Source of the DNA: Andreprevotia sp. IGB-42
GTDB lineage: Bacteria > Pseudomonadota > Gammaproteobacteria > Burkholderiales > Chitinibacteraceae
Assembly: GCF_009848685.1 (NCBI RefSeq)
Contig: NZ_WXTX01000003.1
Location: 62,001 to 126,000 of the forward strand
Length of the DNA: 64,000 nt
Direction of reading: 5' to 3'
The notes beneath the pieces were generated by a model. That model worked only from the letters and a program-made list of their open reading frames with translations. It had not been told where the DNA came from and ran no database searches. A program made the translations under genes and the position numbers. How positions within the stretch are numbered: the stretch's first letter is position 1; each line of letters begins with the position of its first letter. Positions 53,923 to 62,978 of the stretch are shown here, piece after piece.

Positions 53923-54852
53923 TTATTCGTAGCCGAACTGGCGCACCAGACGTGTATCGTCTGCCCAGCCGCCCTTCACTTTTACCCAGACTTCGAGAAA
54001 CACCTTGGCTTCGAACAGTTTTTCCATGTCCTGCCGTGCTTCGCTGGCAATGCGCTTGAGCTTCTCGCCATTGCGGCCGATCAGCATCGACTTCTGGCTA
54101 TCGCGATCGACCAGAATGGCCGCATGGATATGCCGCAACTCGCGGCCATCCTTGGTTTCTTCTTCGGTGAACTTCTCGATCTCGACCGTGATCGCATACG
54201 GCAGTTCGTCACCCATCAGACGGAAAACCTTTTCACGGATCATCTCGGCCGCCAGGAAGCGTTCATTGCGATCAGTCACATGGTCTTCGTCGTAGAACGG
54301 CGTGGATTCGGGCAGCATCGGCTCGACTGCCTTGACCAGTACATCCAGCATCTGCGCCTTGAGCGCGGCAATCGGCACGATGGCAGCAAAGTCACGCTGT
54401 TGCGACATGCTGGACAGGAAAGGCAGCAGGCTCGATTTATCCGCCACTTCATCCATCTTGTTGATCACCAGCACCACCGGCCGGTTTTTCGGCAGCAGCT
54501 TCAGCACTTCCTGATCCGGCGCACCAAACTTGCCAGCCTCGATCACGAACAGGATCACATCCACATCGGCCAGCGTGGTGGTTACGCTGCGGTTCATCGC
54601 CTGGTTCAGCGCATTGCGATATTTGGTCTGGAAACCCGGGGTATCGACAAACACGAACTGCGCGGTATCGGATGTAAGCACACCGGTAATGCGATGGCGC
54701 GTGGTTTGCGCTTTCTTGGACGTAATGCTGATCTTCTGGCCGATCAACTGGTTCATCAGCGTGGATTTTCCCACATTGGGACGGCCCACGATCGCGACAA
54801 AGCCGCAACGGTAATCGCCCGCTTCAGGCGGGGTCTGGATTTCTTCGGTCAT
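53923..54852 (-). CDS. era: GTPase Era
   Basis: 309 aa. Essential GTPase for 16S rRNA/30S maturation. G1 AIVGRPNVGKSTLMN (about 21-35), G2/G3 TTRHRITGV and VFVDTPGFQT, G4 VINKMDEV, and a KH domain near the C-terminus (MLIGRNGEKLKRIASEARQDMEKLF). ATG at 54852; the open frame 11 codons upstream overlaps rnc and is unlikely. Follows rnc as in most proteobacteria. Confidence 0.97.
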   Translation of the reverse strand: MTEEIQTPPEAGDYRCGFVAIVGRPNVGKSTLMNQLIGQKISITSKKAQTTRHRITGVLTSDTAQFVFVDTPGFQTKYRNALNQAMNRSVTTTLADVDVILFVIEAGKFGAPDQEVLKLLPKNRPVVLVINKMDEVADKSSLLPFLSSMSQQRDFAAIVPIAALKAQMLDVLVKAVEPMLPESTPFYDEDHVTDRNERFLAAEMIREKVFRLMGDELPYAITVEIEKFTEEETKDGRELRHIHAAILVDRDSQKSMLIGRNGEKLKRIASEARQDMEKLFEAKVFLEVWVKVKGGWADDTRLVRQFGYE

Positions 54853-54881
54853 CTTGTTGCTCCGCCCGGCACAGGCAATGT

Positions 54882-55583
54882 TCAAAGCCGCTTGCCGGGG
54901 TAATTTTGTCTGAGTTGGGCCAGCACCAGCGCAGCGGCATCCTGCTCGGCCGCACGGCGGCTGGGGCCTTCGGCGCGCGCAATCACCTTCAGCGCTTTCA
55001 CTTCGCAGCCGACTTCAAAAACCTGATTCGGTGATTCGCCGTCTTGGCGCAGCACGCGATATTCGGGCAGATCCTGCCGTCGTGCCTGCAACCATTCCTG
55101 CAAACCCGTCTTGGGGTCCTTCAAGGCCTGGGTCGGATCGATATTGCTGATGCGCGCGGCAAACAGCCGTTCTATGGCTGCCTCGCTCTGCGCAAAGCCA
55201 CCATCCAGCCAGATTGCACCAAAAATCGCCTCCAGCGCATCCGCCAGGATGGACGGTCGGCGATGGCCGCCACTTTTCAGCTCGCCCTCACCCAGGCTCA
55301 GGTAATCACCCAGCTGCAAGCCACTGGCCACTTCGGCCAGTGCCTCCTGGCGAACCAGGCTGGCACGCAGACGGGATAGCTCGCCTTCGTTCAGCTGCGG
55401 GAATTGCAGGTAGAGCACACGGGCGATAGTGGCATTGAGCACGCCATCGCCGATGAACTCGAGCCGCTCATTATTGCTGGACGAGAAACTGCGATGCGTC
55501 AGCGCCTGGCGCAGCAATCCGGTATCTGAAAAAACATAACCGAGCGCCCTGCACAGACGCTCGGTAGGCAATACGACAGCCAC
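54882..55583 (-). CDS. rnc: Ribonuclease III
   Basis: 233 aa. Cleaves double-stranded RNA, including rRNA precursors. RNase III signature NERLEFIGDGVLNATIA (about 38-54), second acidic cluster ADALEAIFGAIWLDGG (about 113-128), dsRNA-binding domain from about 155 (DPKTGLQEWLQARRQDLPEYRV ... EGPSRRAAEQDAAALVLAQL). GTG start at 55583, 7 bp after the DUF4845 stop. Confidence 0.97.
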   Translation of the reverse strand: MAVVLPTERLCRALGYVFSDTGLLRQALTHRSFSSSNNERLEFIGDGVLNATIARVLYLQFPQLNEGELSRLRASLVRQEALAEVASGLQLGDYLSLGEGELKSGGHRRPSILADALEAIFGAIWLDGGFAQSEAAIERLFAARISNIDPTQALKDPKTGLQEWLQARRQDLPEYRVLRQDGESPNQVFEVGCEVKALKVIARAEGPSRRAAEQDAAALVLAQLRQNYPGKRL

Positions 55584-55589
55584 AATCGC

Positions 55590-55958
55590 TTACTGGCTGC
55601 TGGAGCCACTCGATTTCGAATATTCGAAATCGAACAGCAGGCTGATATTGGCAAACAAGGGAACGACCTGCTCGTAAGCAACAGAAATCTTGGTCAAGCT
55701 ACCCGTCTGCACAATCACCAGATCTTCAGCCTTGACGGCCTGGATATTGCTGATGGTTGCCTGACGGACAAACGCATCCCTGAGTGATGAAGGCGAAGCG
55801 CCACCCTGGTCACGAATCACGTTATCGATGGCTTTCTTGACCGAGAAATATTCCACGTACGCTGGCGATGCCTTCATGAAAAGCACGGCAACCAGAATGA
55901 CCACGATGGAAATGATCATGAAACCGAACAAGCTCAAGCCACGTTGTGCACGCATCAT
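55590..55958 (-). CDS. DUF4845 membrane protein
   Basis: 122 aa. One N-terminal membrane helix (GLSLFGFMIISIVVILVAVLFM) reminiscent of pilin-like anchors, then a periplasmic part (AYVEYFSVKKAIDNVIRDQGG). The family is defined by its place between lepB and rnc in proteobacteria; function unknown. GAGGA precedes the first of two tandem ATGs. Confidence 0.9.
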   Translation of the reverse strand: MMRAQRGLSLFGFMIISIVVILVAVLFMKASPAYVEYFSVKKAIDNVIRDQGGASPSSLRDAFVRQATISNIQAVKAEDLVIVQTGSLTKISVAYEQVVPLFANISLLFDFEYSKSSGSSSQ

Positions 55959-55983
55959 CTAGTCCTCAATGTTTCTATATATT

Positions 55984-56940
55984 TTATTGAATGCGGGTAC
56001 CGATACGGCCCAGCGCTTTCGGATTGAACCAGACCAGGAATGCCTTGCCGACAATATACGAGTCGGGCACGAAACCCCAATAGCGTCCATCCGCACTGTG
56101 ATCGCGGTTATCACCCATCATGAAGTAGTGACCATCCGGTACCTTGCAGCTGAATCCTTCGTCATCATAGCGGCAGTTTTCGCGGTACGGGAAATCGCTG
56201 ACGTTGGAGAGCGAATACGACGGCATGTCCTTCACGGTCAGTGTGTAGTACTGGTGCGTACCGTACTTCTCCATCGCCTGGTCATTGCTGACCAGACCCA
56301 GACCTTCCACGTATTCATGCTGGCCCGCCGGCATGCTGGCAACCGGCTGGCCATTGATGGTCAGGCGCTTGTTGCGGTATTCCACCAGATCACCCGGCAA
56401 GCCGATCACGCGCTTGATGTAGTCGATCTTGGGGTTCTGCGGATAATTGAACACCATCACGTCGCCATGCTGCGGGGTACCGACCGGAATGATCACATTG
56501 TTGGCAATGGGTACACGCACGCCATAGGCAAACTTGTTCACCAGGATGAAGTCACCGACCACCAGGCCCGGGCGCATCGACGACGACGGAATCTGGTACG
56601 GCTCGACCAGAAAGGCGCGCAGCAGGAACACCACCAAGATCACCGGGAAGAAGCCACGGCCATATTCAACCCAGTCTGACGGCGGCGCATCGCCACGCTT
56701 CCTGGCCAGCACGAATTTGTCCAGCGCCCAAACCACACCCGTCACCAGTACGAACAGCAGCATTGCCCACGCAATCGACAGCATCTGTACCAGCAGGATG
56801 AATACGCCGATGATCACCGCCATATAGCCGTATTGCACCAGTTGTGGTGCCTCGCCATTCTTGCGTTCATGCTTGGCGCCGATCATCGCCATGATGGGGC
56901 CGATGACAGCTAGCGCAATGCCGATATAAATCCAGTTCAT
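55984..56940 (-). CDS. lepB: Signal peptidase I
   Basis: 318 aa. Two N-terminal membrane helices, then a third just before the catalytic domain (GFFPVILVVFLLRAFLVEPYQIPSSSMRPGL): nucleophile Ser in SSSMRPGL near residue 121, general-base Lys in IDYIKRVIGLPGD near 174, and box E GDNRDHSADGRYWGFV. Cleaves Sec and Tat signal peptides on the periplasmic face. Follows lepA by 27 bp. Confidence 0.96.
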   Translation of the reverse strand: MNWIYIGIALAVIGPIMAMIGAKHERKNGEAPQLVQYGYMAVIIGVFILLVQMLSIAWAMLLFVLVTGVVWALDKFVLARKRGDAPPSDWVEYGRGFFPVILVVFLLRAFLVEPYQIPSSSMRPGLVVGDFILVNKFAYGVRVPIANNVIIPVGTPQHGDVMVFNYPQNPKIDYIKRVIGLPGDLVEYRNKRLTINGQPVASMPAGQHEYVEGLGLVSNDQAMEKYGTHQYYTLTVKDMPSYSLSNVSDFPYRENCRYDDEGFSCKVPDGHYFMMGDNRDHSADGRYWGFVPDSYIVGKAFLVWFNPKALGRIGTRIQ

Positions 56941-56967
56941 GCAGACTTCCTAGGATGCCGGGTAAGG

Positions 56968-58761
56968 TTACTTGTCGCTGACCTGCAGGATGGCGAGGAA
57001 GGCTTCCTGCGGGATTTCCACATTGCCTACCTGCTTCATGCGCTTCTTGCCGGCCTTCTGTTTCTCGAGCAGTTTTTTCTTGCGGGTGATGTCGCCGCCA
57101 TAACACTTGGCCAGCACATCCTTGCGCATTGCCCTGACGTTTTCACGCGCAATGATGGCACCGCCAATGGCCGCTTGCACCGCAACGTCGTACATTTGCC
57201 GCGGGATCAGCTCACGCATCTTGCTGACGAGTTCACGGCCGCGATACACGCTGGTGCTGCGGTGCACGATAAGGCTCAACGCATCGACCTTTTCGCCGTT
57301 GACGAGCACATCGAGCTTGACCAGATCTGCGGCCTGGAATTCCTTGAAGTCATAATCAAGCGAAGCATAACCGCGCGATACGGATTTGAGACGGTCAAAG
57401 AAATCCATCACCACTTCGGCCATGGGCATGTCATAGGTCAGCATCACCTGGCGGCCCATGTACTGCATATTGCGTTGCGAGCCGCGCTTCTGATTACACA
57501 AGGTCATCACCGCACCCACATAATCCTGCGGCACCAGAATGGTGGCGGTAATGATGGGTTCGCGGATTTCTTCGTACTTGGTTTGCTCGGGCAGCTTGGA
57601 CGGGTTCTCGATATGCGTGATGGTGCCATCCTTGAGCACCAGCTCATATACCACGGTCGGCGCCGTGGTGATCAGGTCCATATCGAACTCGCGCTCCAGC
57701 CGCTCCTGCACGATTTCCAGGTGCAACAGGCCGAGGAAACCGCAGCGGAAGCCGAAGCCCAACGCCTGCGATACTTCCGGCTCGAACTGCAGCGCCGCAT
57801 CGTTGAGCTTGAGCTTGGTCAGCGAATCGCGCAGCGATTCATAATCATGCGATTCGATCGGATACAGGCCGGCAAACACCTGCGACTTCACTTCCTTGAA
57901 GCCTGGCAGCGCCTCTGTGGCCGGCGTTTTGGCGATGGTGATGGTGTCGCCCACCTTGGCCGATGCCAGCTCCTTGATGCCCGCAATCACGAAGCCCACT
58001 TCGCCAGCGCGCAATACATCGCGCTGTACCGATTTGGGCGTGAACACGCCAACCTGCTCGCAAAGATGCTGCGCCTTGGTCGACATGAACAGGATCTTGT
58101 CCTTGGGGCGGATTTCGCCGTCCACCACGCGCACCAGCATCACCACGCCCACGTAGTTGTCGAACCACGAGTCGATGATCAACGCCTTCAACGGCCCTTC
58201 CGGATTGCCTCTCGGCGCCGGGATCTTGCTGATGACTTCTTCCAGAATGTCTTCGATACCGATACCCGCCTTGGCGGATGCGCGTACGGCGTCTGTCGCC
58301 TCAATCCCGATGATGTCTTCGATTTCCTGCGCCACGCGCTCGGGCTCGGCTGCAGGCAAATCGATCTTGTTGAGCACCGGGCGCACTTCCACGCCCAGCT
58401 CGATGGCGGTATAGCAGTTGGCTACCGTCTGCGCCTCGACGCCTTGCGAAGCATCCACCACCAGCAGTGCGCCTTCGCAAGCAGAAAGCGAACGGCTCAC
58501 TTCATAGCTGAAGTCCACGTGCCCGGGGGTATCGATCAGGTTGAGATTGTAAATCTCGCCATTGCGCGCCTTGTAGGTCAGCGCTGCGGTCTGTGCCTTG
58601 ATGGTGATGCCGCGCTCTTTCTCGATATCCATCGAGTCAAGCACCTGTTCACTCATCTCGCGCATTTCCAGGCCACCGCAAAACTGGATGAAGCGGTCGG
58701 CGAGCGTGCTCTTGCCGTGGTCGATGTGGGCGATGATAGAAAAATTGCGAATATGGTCCAT
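56968..58761 (-). CDS. lepA: Elongation factor 4
   Basis: 597 aa. Translational GTPase. G1 [15 protein letters not shown]3 [10 protein letters not shown]4 [13 protein letters not shown]; then EF-G-like domains and the LepA-specific C-terminal domain ending in a Lys-rich region ([38 protein letters not shown]). Full length. A strong terminator lies just upstream, so lepA-lepB-DUF4845-rnc-era-recO probably has its own promoter within the 66-bp gap or depends on read-through. Confidence 0.98.
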   Translation of the reverse strand: MDHIRNFSIIAHIDHGKSTLADRFIQFCGGLEMREMSEQVLDSMDIEKERGITIKAQTAALTYKARNGEIYNLNLIDTPGHVDFSYEVSRSLSACEGALLVVDASQGVEAQTVANCYTAIELGVEVRPVLNKIDLPAAEPERVAQEIEDIIGIEATDAVRASAKAGIGIEDILEEVISKIPAPRGNPEGPLKALIIDSWFDNYVGVVMLVRVVDGEIRPKDKILFMSTKAQHLCEQVGVFTPKSVQRDVLRAGEVGFVIAGIKELASAKVGDTITIAKTPATEALPGFKEVKSQVFAGLYPIESHDYESLRDSLTKLKLNDAALQFEPEVSQALGFGFRCGFLGLLHLEIVQERLEREFDMDLITTAPTVVYELVLKDGTITHIENPSKLPEQTKYEEIREPIITATILVPQDYVGAVMTLCNQKRGSQRNMQYMGRQVMLTYDMPMAEVVMDFFDRLKSVSRGYASLDYDFKEFQAADLVKLDVLVNGEKVDALSLIVHRSTSVYRGRELVSKMRELIPRQMYDVAVQAAIGGAIIARENVRAMRKDVLAKCYGGDITRKKKLLEKQKAGKKRMKQVGNVEIPQEAFLAILQVSDK

Positions 58762-58777
58762 GGACTTCCGTGTTACG

Positions 58778-58803
58778 AAAAAGGGGCACGCCGCGCGTGC
58801 CCC
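58778..58803 (-). terminator. Terminator between the rpoE unit and lepA
   Basis: Minus strand: GGGGCACGC-GCG-GCGTGCCCC followed by TTTTT. It divides the long minus-strand block into two transcription units or acts as an attenuator. Confidence 0.88.
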
Positions 58804-58827
58804 GTTCAGTGCTGTCTGCCCGCAATC

Positions 58828-59073
58828 TTACCGGATTTTGGCCAGGCATTCATCCAGCGCGGCCAAGTCGAGATGATAGTGGCAAATCTCCACCCCGTCC
58901 CCGCGCTCCAGAACCGGTACCAGCTCACCGTATTTCTGCTCCAGCGCGTCGTCGTCGTCGACATCCACCCAACTGATCGTAAAGCCTTTCTCCGGCGCCA
59001 GCACCGCCAGCTGCTCACGCATCACCGTGCACAATGAACAATAAGTGCGGCCATACAGCGTCAACGTAGTCAT
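58828..59073 (-). CDS. Glutaredoxin-family protein
   Basis: 81 aa. Thioredoxin-like fold with C-S-L-C in LYGRTYCSLCTVMREQL at residues 12-15 and a cis-Pro-like LVPVLERGD. Matches the glutaredoxin-like family found next to mucD/degQ and lepA in betaproteobacteria; partner unknown. ATG overlaps the stop of the protease gene (ATGA), suggesting coupled expression with the envelope stress unit. Confidence 0.9.
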   Translation of the reverse strand: MTTLTLYGRTYCSLCTVMREQLAVLAPEKGFTISWVDVDDDDALEQKYGELVPVLERGDGVEICHYHLDLAALDECLAKIR

Positions 59074-60494
59074 TTATCCGCCTTCTCCGGCGCCTTCAGT
59101 GTCAGGAACTGCGCGCCGTCACCACGAATCACCCGCAGGGCGATTGTTTCGCCCGGTTTGAGCACGTTCAATGCATTGCGCAGTTGCTGCATGCTGGTCA
59201 CTTCGCTATTGCCGATACCCGCCAGCACGTCGCCCTGCTGCAGTCCCGCGCGGCCAGCAGCACCCGCTGCCGCCTGCACCACCAGGCCAAACTTGAGGCC
59301 GAGTTGCTTGAGTTCACGCGCATTGAGTTCGCGCACCGTCAGGCCGAAGCGGTTGCTGTCCTCCTGGCGTTGCCCGCCCTTGTATTCACGCTCTTTGGAC
59401 GCTTTGTCTGCCGCATCGAGCTGGCCCACGGTCAATGTGACATCACGCGTTGCGCGGTCACGCCATACCTGCACCTTGGCCTGGGTACCCGGCTTGGTTG
59501 CAGTCACCAACCGTGGCAGATCACCCGGCGTGGCAATCGGCTGGCCATTGAATTTCTGGATGATATCGCCTGGCTTGAGGCCAGCCTTGTCCGCCGGGCC
59601 ATCCTTCTCGATCGACGACAGCAACGCCCCGCCCGCCTTGGGCAAGCCGAAGCTCTTGGCCAGTTCCTCGGTGACGTCCTGGATGGTCACGCCGATACGG
59701 CCACGTGTCACATGCCCGGTCGCCTTGAGTTCTTCAGCCACCTTCATCGCCACATCGATGGGAATGGAAAAACTCAGCCCCATGAAACCACCGGAGCGGC
59801 TGTATATCTGCGAATTGATCCCGACGACCTCGCCAGCCAGATTGAATAGCGGCCCACCCGAATTCCCCGGATTGATCGCCACATCGGTCTGGATGAATGG
59901 CACGAAGGTTTCATCCGGCAGACTACGGCCCTTGGCCGATACGATGCCGGCTGTCACGCTATTCTCGAAGCCGAACGGGGCACCGATCGCCGCCACCCAT
60001 TCACCCACCTTGAGTTTTTCAGCGCTGCCCAGATCAACCTTGGGCAGGTTGGTCGCCTCGATTTTCAGCAAGGCGACATCGGTACGCGCGTCCGAGCCGA
60101 TGACTTTGGCCTTGAATTCACGCTTGTCGGTCAGCTTGACCTTGATTTCATCCGCCTGCGCAATCACGTGTGCGTTGGTCAGGATATAGCCACCGGATTC
60201 AATGATGAAGCCGGAGCCCAGTGATTGGGTTTGCCGCTCCTGCGGCTGGCCTTGCTGGCCACGCCCGCCAGGCGGGGTGGGAAAACCGAAACGGCGGAAC
60301 AGATCGAGGACATCCTCGTCGCCGCCAAACTGCGCCTGATCGGTAATGGTTGCCGTAGTGGAGATATTGACGACAGCCTTGCCTTCCTTTTCGACCAGTT
60401 GGGTAAAGTCTGGCAATGAAGCCGGCGCCGCTGCCTGTGCTGCAGCCGTAAAACCGAACGTGAGCAGGCCGGTAGCGATCCAGTTTTTGATCAT
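59070..60494 (-). CDS. mucD: Periplasmic serine protease Do/DegQ (MucD)
   Basis: 474 aa. Signal peptide (MIKNWIATGLLTFGFTAAAQA), trypsin-like domain with His in YILTNAHVIAQ (near 108), Asp in SDARTDVALLKI (near 139) and Ser in INPGNSGGPLFN (near 215), then PDZ1 (about 255-350) and PDZ2 (about 385-470). Degrades or refolds misfolded periplasmic proteins. Third effector of the rpoE-rseA-mucB-mucD unit, as in Pseudomonas and Neisseriales. The 155-bp gap to mucB contains an inverted repeat. Confidence 0.95.
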   Translation of the reverse strand: MIKNWIATGLLTFGFTAAAQAAAPASLPDFTQLVEKEGKAVVNISTTATITDQAQFGGDEDVLDLFRRFGFPTPPGGRGQQGQPQERQTQSLGSGFIIESGGYILTNAHVIAQADEIKVKLTDKREFKAKVIGSDARTDVALLKIEATNLPKVDLGSAEKLKVGEWVAAIGAPFGFENSVTAGIVSAKGRSLPDETFVPFIQTDVAINPGNSGGPLFNLAGEVVGINSQIYSRSGGFMGLSFSIPIDVAMKVAEELKATGHVTRGRIGVTIQDVTEELAKSFGLPKAGGALLSSIEKDGPADKAGLKPGDIIQKFNGQPIATPGDLPRLVTATKPGTQAKVQVWRDRATRDVTLTVGQLDAADKASKEREYKGGQRQEDSNRFGLTVRELNARELKQLGLKFGLVVQAAAGAAGRAGLQQGDVLAGIGNSEVTSMQQLRNALNVLKPGETIALRVIRGDGAQFLTLKAPEKADK

Positions 60495-60543
60495 CGTGGG
60501 TTCTTCCTTGTTTCTTGCGGAATGTTATGCAGGATTCGAACGC

Positions 60544-60575
60544 GGTAACGACAACCTTCACAGGCCGTCGTTACC
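60544..60575. repeat. Inverted repeat in the mucB-mucD gap
   Basis: GGTAACGAC-N14-GTCGTTACC, perfect nine-base arms. No T-run follows, so it is either an operator or an RNA hairpin between the two genes. Confidence 0.6.
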
Positions 60576-60649
60576 GGCAATTCGTGCAGCATTCGACGAA
60601 AATGCATGCACTTTGTTCCCAACGCGCAATTGCATTGCAGGTTGACGCG

Positions 60650-61636
60650 TCAGCGGCTCTTCCACTGATAGACACCGGCAAATACCTGGACGGTTTCGGC
60701 GGGCACCTCACCCAGCACCGTGACGAGATAGGGGCCAACCTGACGGGAATACAGATTGACCGGCCCCTGGTCTGCCAGACCCAGTGGCACCTTGCCATCA
60801 TAGGGCTCTATGAAAACGGAAACGCTGACCAGACCATCGCTGAAAAGCTGGTGCGTGACCGGCTTGCCATGCACAACCATGGGACGCTGCACCTGGCGCA
60901 GCAACTGAAACCCTTGCGGCACCGCGCGTACGTCCAGTTGCTTGTCCGGCAGGCCACCACTGACGCCACTGGCTTCAATGGGCACCGGTTTGAGCGGATG
61001 AGCAGGCCGCAGCAATTTGCGGCTGATTGCCCCACCCACCTGGACCTGCGAGAAAACCTGCAAATCCATCAATTCGCGTTTCTGCCCGAACATGGCAGCC
61101 TTCAGAGTCAAGCCACTTTCCGGATGGATCCAGAAGCGATGCAGGAAACGCAATTTGTCGCGCGGCTCGAAATCATAGATTTCGGTTTCCAGGCCGGCCA
61201 CGCGTTCACGGCCGAGCTGGCGTATCTGATAACCGGCCAGCAATTGCTCCGGCTGATCCGGCAACTGGCGGGGGAAAAGCTTGCTAGTGTGGTGACGATC
61301 CAGCGAAATCTGGCCATTTTCCGGCAGGAACAGGCTGACCTGATCACCTTGGCGCAAGTATTCGCGCGGTGATCCGTCCAGCGATTCGCGACGCTCTGCC
61401 TCGAAACTGCCATCACGGATATGCACCACGCGCACGGCTTCCATGCGATCGACGAACTGGTGGATATATACGCCCTGATAGGAGACATCCTGCGGGGCCC
61501 GTGCCATCCGGTTAAGCAGTTGTGCCGCATCCTGATTCGACAATATATCGCCGGGTGCAGCCTGAGCAGCAGGCAGCGCCAAACCCAGCGCCAGCACCAG
61601 TGGTGCGCACCACTTCAATCCCGCCGTAGCCATCAT
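60650..61636 (-). CDS. mucB: Sigma-E regulatory protein MucB/RseB
   Basis: 328 aa. Signal peptide (to about AAQAAPG, residue 28), then the two-domain lipid-sensing fold: LNRMARAPQDVSYQGVYIHQFVDRMEAVRVVHIRDG at the start and FQLLRQVQRPMVVHGKPVTHQLFSDGLVSVSVFIEP near 235-270. RseB binds the periplasmic part of the anti-sigma factor and shields it from cleavage until lipopolysaccharide-type signals appear. ATG overlaps the rseA stop (ATGA). Confidence 0.93.
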   Translation of the reverse strand: MMATAGLKWCAPLVLALGLALPAAQAAPGDILSNQDAAQLLNRMARAPQDVSYQGVYIHQFVDRMEAVRVVHIRDGSFEAERRESLDGSPREYLRQGDQVSLFLPENGQISLDRHHTSKLFPRQLPDQPEQLLAGYQIRQLGRERVAGLETEIYDFEPRDKLRFLHRFWIHPESGLTLKAAMFGQKRELMDLQVFSQVQVGGAISRKLLRPAHPLKPVPIEASGVSGGLPDKQLDVRAVPQGFQLLRQVQRPMVVHGKPVTHQLFSDGLVSVSVFIEPYDGKVPLGLADQGPVNLYSRQVGPYLVTVLGEVPAETVQVFAGVYQWKSR

Positions 61637-62124
61637 CGTGTAGGGGAATCCTGATAAGACACGTTCATTACATCCTGGCTGGCAAACACATTGCCATTAT
61701 CAGCACGATGCGCAGCCAGATAGGCGCGCAGGCGTGCACTGTCTGCCTGCGCAGCGGCAGCCGTCTGGGCAAACTGCGCCACGGGCTGCTGGGATGCGCC
61801 GCGGTATGCCTGCCAGCCCACCATGCTGACAAACGCCACCGACGCAGCAACCGATACCGGTGCGATCGCGCGGCGGATCAGATCCCGCTTGCGACGATGC
61901 ACCACGGGTGCAATCACGATCGGTTCTGCGGCAAGGCGCTCGCAAAAGCGGCTCATGAAATCCGGCGAGAGGATGGGATGCTCTTTCTTGAGTGCATCGC
62001 CGACCAGATGCCATTGCTGCCAGTCTGTCTGCAATGCAGGATCATTGCCGATTGCGCGCAGCACCGCATCGCAGTCTTCACCGGCAAGTTCACCATCAAG
62101 TAGCGCGGATAATTGTTCTTTCAT
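61633..62124 (-). CDS. rseA: Anti-sigma-E factor RseA/MucA
   Basis: 163 aa. Cytoplasmic N-domain (MKEQLSALLDGELAGEDCDAVL ... WQQWHLVGDAL) that grips RpoE, one membrane helix (APVSVAASVAFVSMVGW, about 88-106) and a periplasmic tail of about 55 residues that is read by MucB and the site-1 protease. Typical length for MucA/RseA. Lies 53 bp after rpoE. Confidence 0.94.
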   Translation of the reverse strand: MKEQLSALLDGELAGEDCDAVLRAIGNDPALQTDWQQWHLVGDALKKEHPILSPDFMSRFCERLAAEPIVIAPVVHRRKRDLIRRAIAPVSVAASVAFVSMVGWQAYRGASQQPVAQFAQTAAAAQADSARLRAYLAAHRADNGNVFASQDVMNVSYQDSPTR

Positions 62125-62177
62125 TTTTCAGCCTCTAAACACGTCGTGATCAAATCCCGTTCAGGCGCCCTGCAGGG

Positions 62178-62789
62178 CTACCAGCGGCGATCCTTGCCAA
62201 CGGTCTCCAACAGCGGTTTCAACTTGCCGGCTATCGCCTCGCGCGCCCGGAAAATTCTCGAGCGCACGGTGCCGATCGGGCAATTCATTGCATCGGCAAT
62301 GTCCTCGTAAGACAGGCCGTCCATCTCTCGCAGTGTAATGGCCGTGCGCAGCTCTTCAGGCAATGCGTCGACAGCTTCATTGACAGTTCTGACAATCTGC
62401 CGGTTGGAGAGTTCAGATTCCGGTGTGTTGTGATCCGGTATTTGTGCCGCAGCGTCCAGTGTCTCACCGTCTTCGTCTTCGTAGTCGGTCGACAATTGCG
62501 GGCGGCGCCCCAGCGAGGCGAGGTAATTCTTGGCCGTGTTGATCGCGATGCGATACAGCCAGGTATAAAAGGCCGATTCGCCGCGAAAAGACGGCAGCGC
62601 GCGGTAAGCCTTGATGAAGGCCTCCTGCGTTACATCCTCAATCTCATGCGGATCGCGGATCAGGCGTGTCAAAAGGCGGGCAATCCGCCGCTGGTACTTG
62701 GCTACCAGCAGCTCGAACGCACGCTTGTCGCCGGCTTGCGCCCGTGCGACCAGCTCTGCGTCGATATCCCGTTCTGTGGGTTTTTCCAA
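62178..62789 (-). CDS. rpoE: ECF sigma factor RpoE (AlgU)
   Basis: 203 aa. Region 2 (FELLVAKYQRRIARLLTRLIRDPHEIEDVTQEAFIKAYRALPSFRGESAFYTWLYRIAINTAKNYL, about 26-90) and region 4 (LPEELRTAITLREMDGLSYEDIADAMNCPIGTVRSRIFRAREAI, about 140-184). Directs the envelope stress response. TTG start at 62789 is supported by GGAG six bases upstream. Divergent from nadB, a conserved arrangement. First gene of rpoE-rseA-mucB-mucD-grx. Confidence 0.96.
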   Translation of the reverse strand: MEKPTERDIDAELVARAQAGDKRAFELLVAKYQRRIARLLTRLIRDPHEIEDVTQEAFIKAYRALPSFRGESAFYTWLYRIAINTAKNYLASLGRRPQLSTDYEDEDGETLDAAAQIPDHNTPESELSNRQIVRTVNEAVDALPEELRTAITLREMDGLSYEDIADAMNCPIGTVRSRIFRAREAIAGKLKPLLETVGKDRRW

Positions 62790-62816
62790 TGCGTGCTCCG
62801 TACAGTCGGCGCTCAG

Positions 62817-62871
62817 GGCCCGTCATGCGGGCCTCATGCTATCTGCGTACAGATCGTGGCAACACCACGAT
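62817..62871. repeat. Two inverted repeats in the rpoE-nadB region
   Basis: GGCCCG-TCATG-CGGGCC (62817-62833) and ATCGTGG-CAACA-CCACGAT (62853-62871). On the plus strand the second is followed by TTT, so it could attenuate a transcript toward nadB; on the minus strand both would lie in the rpoE leader. Confidence 0.55.
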
Positions 62872-62978
62872 TTTGCAAGCACCGACAAGGCGCCGATTCT
62901 GACTTAGCGCTTTGCGCACGGCAAGCGCAGCCGCTCTGTTATATTTACCGGCCTACCGTGCAAGATGGAACAAGGGCA

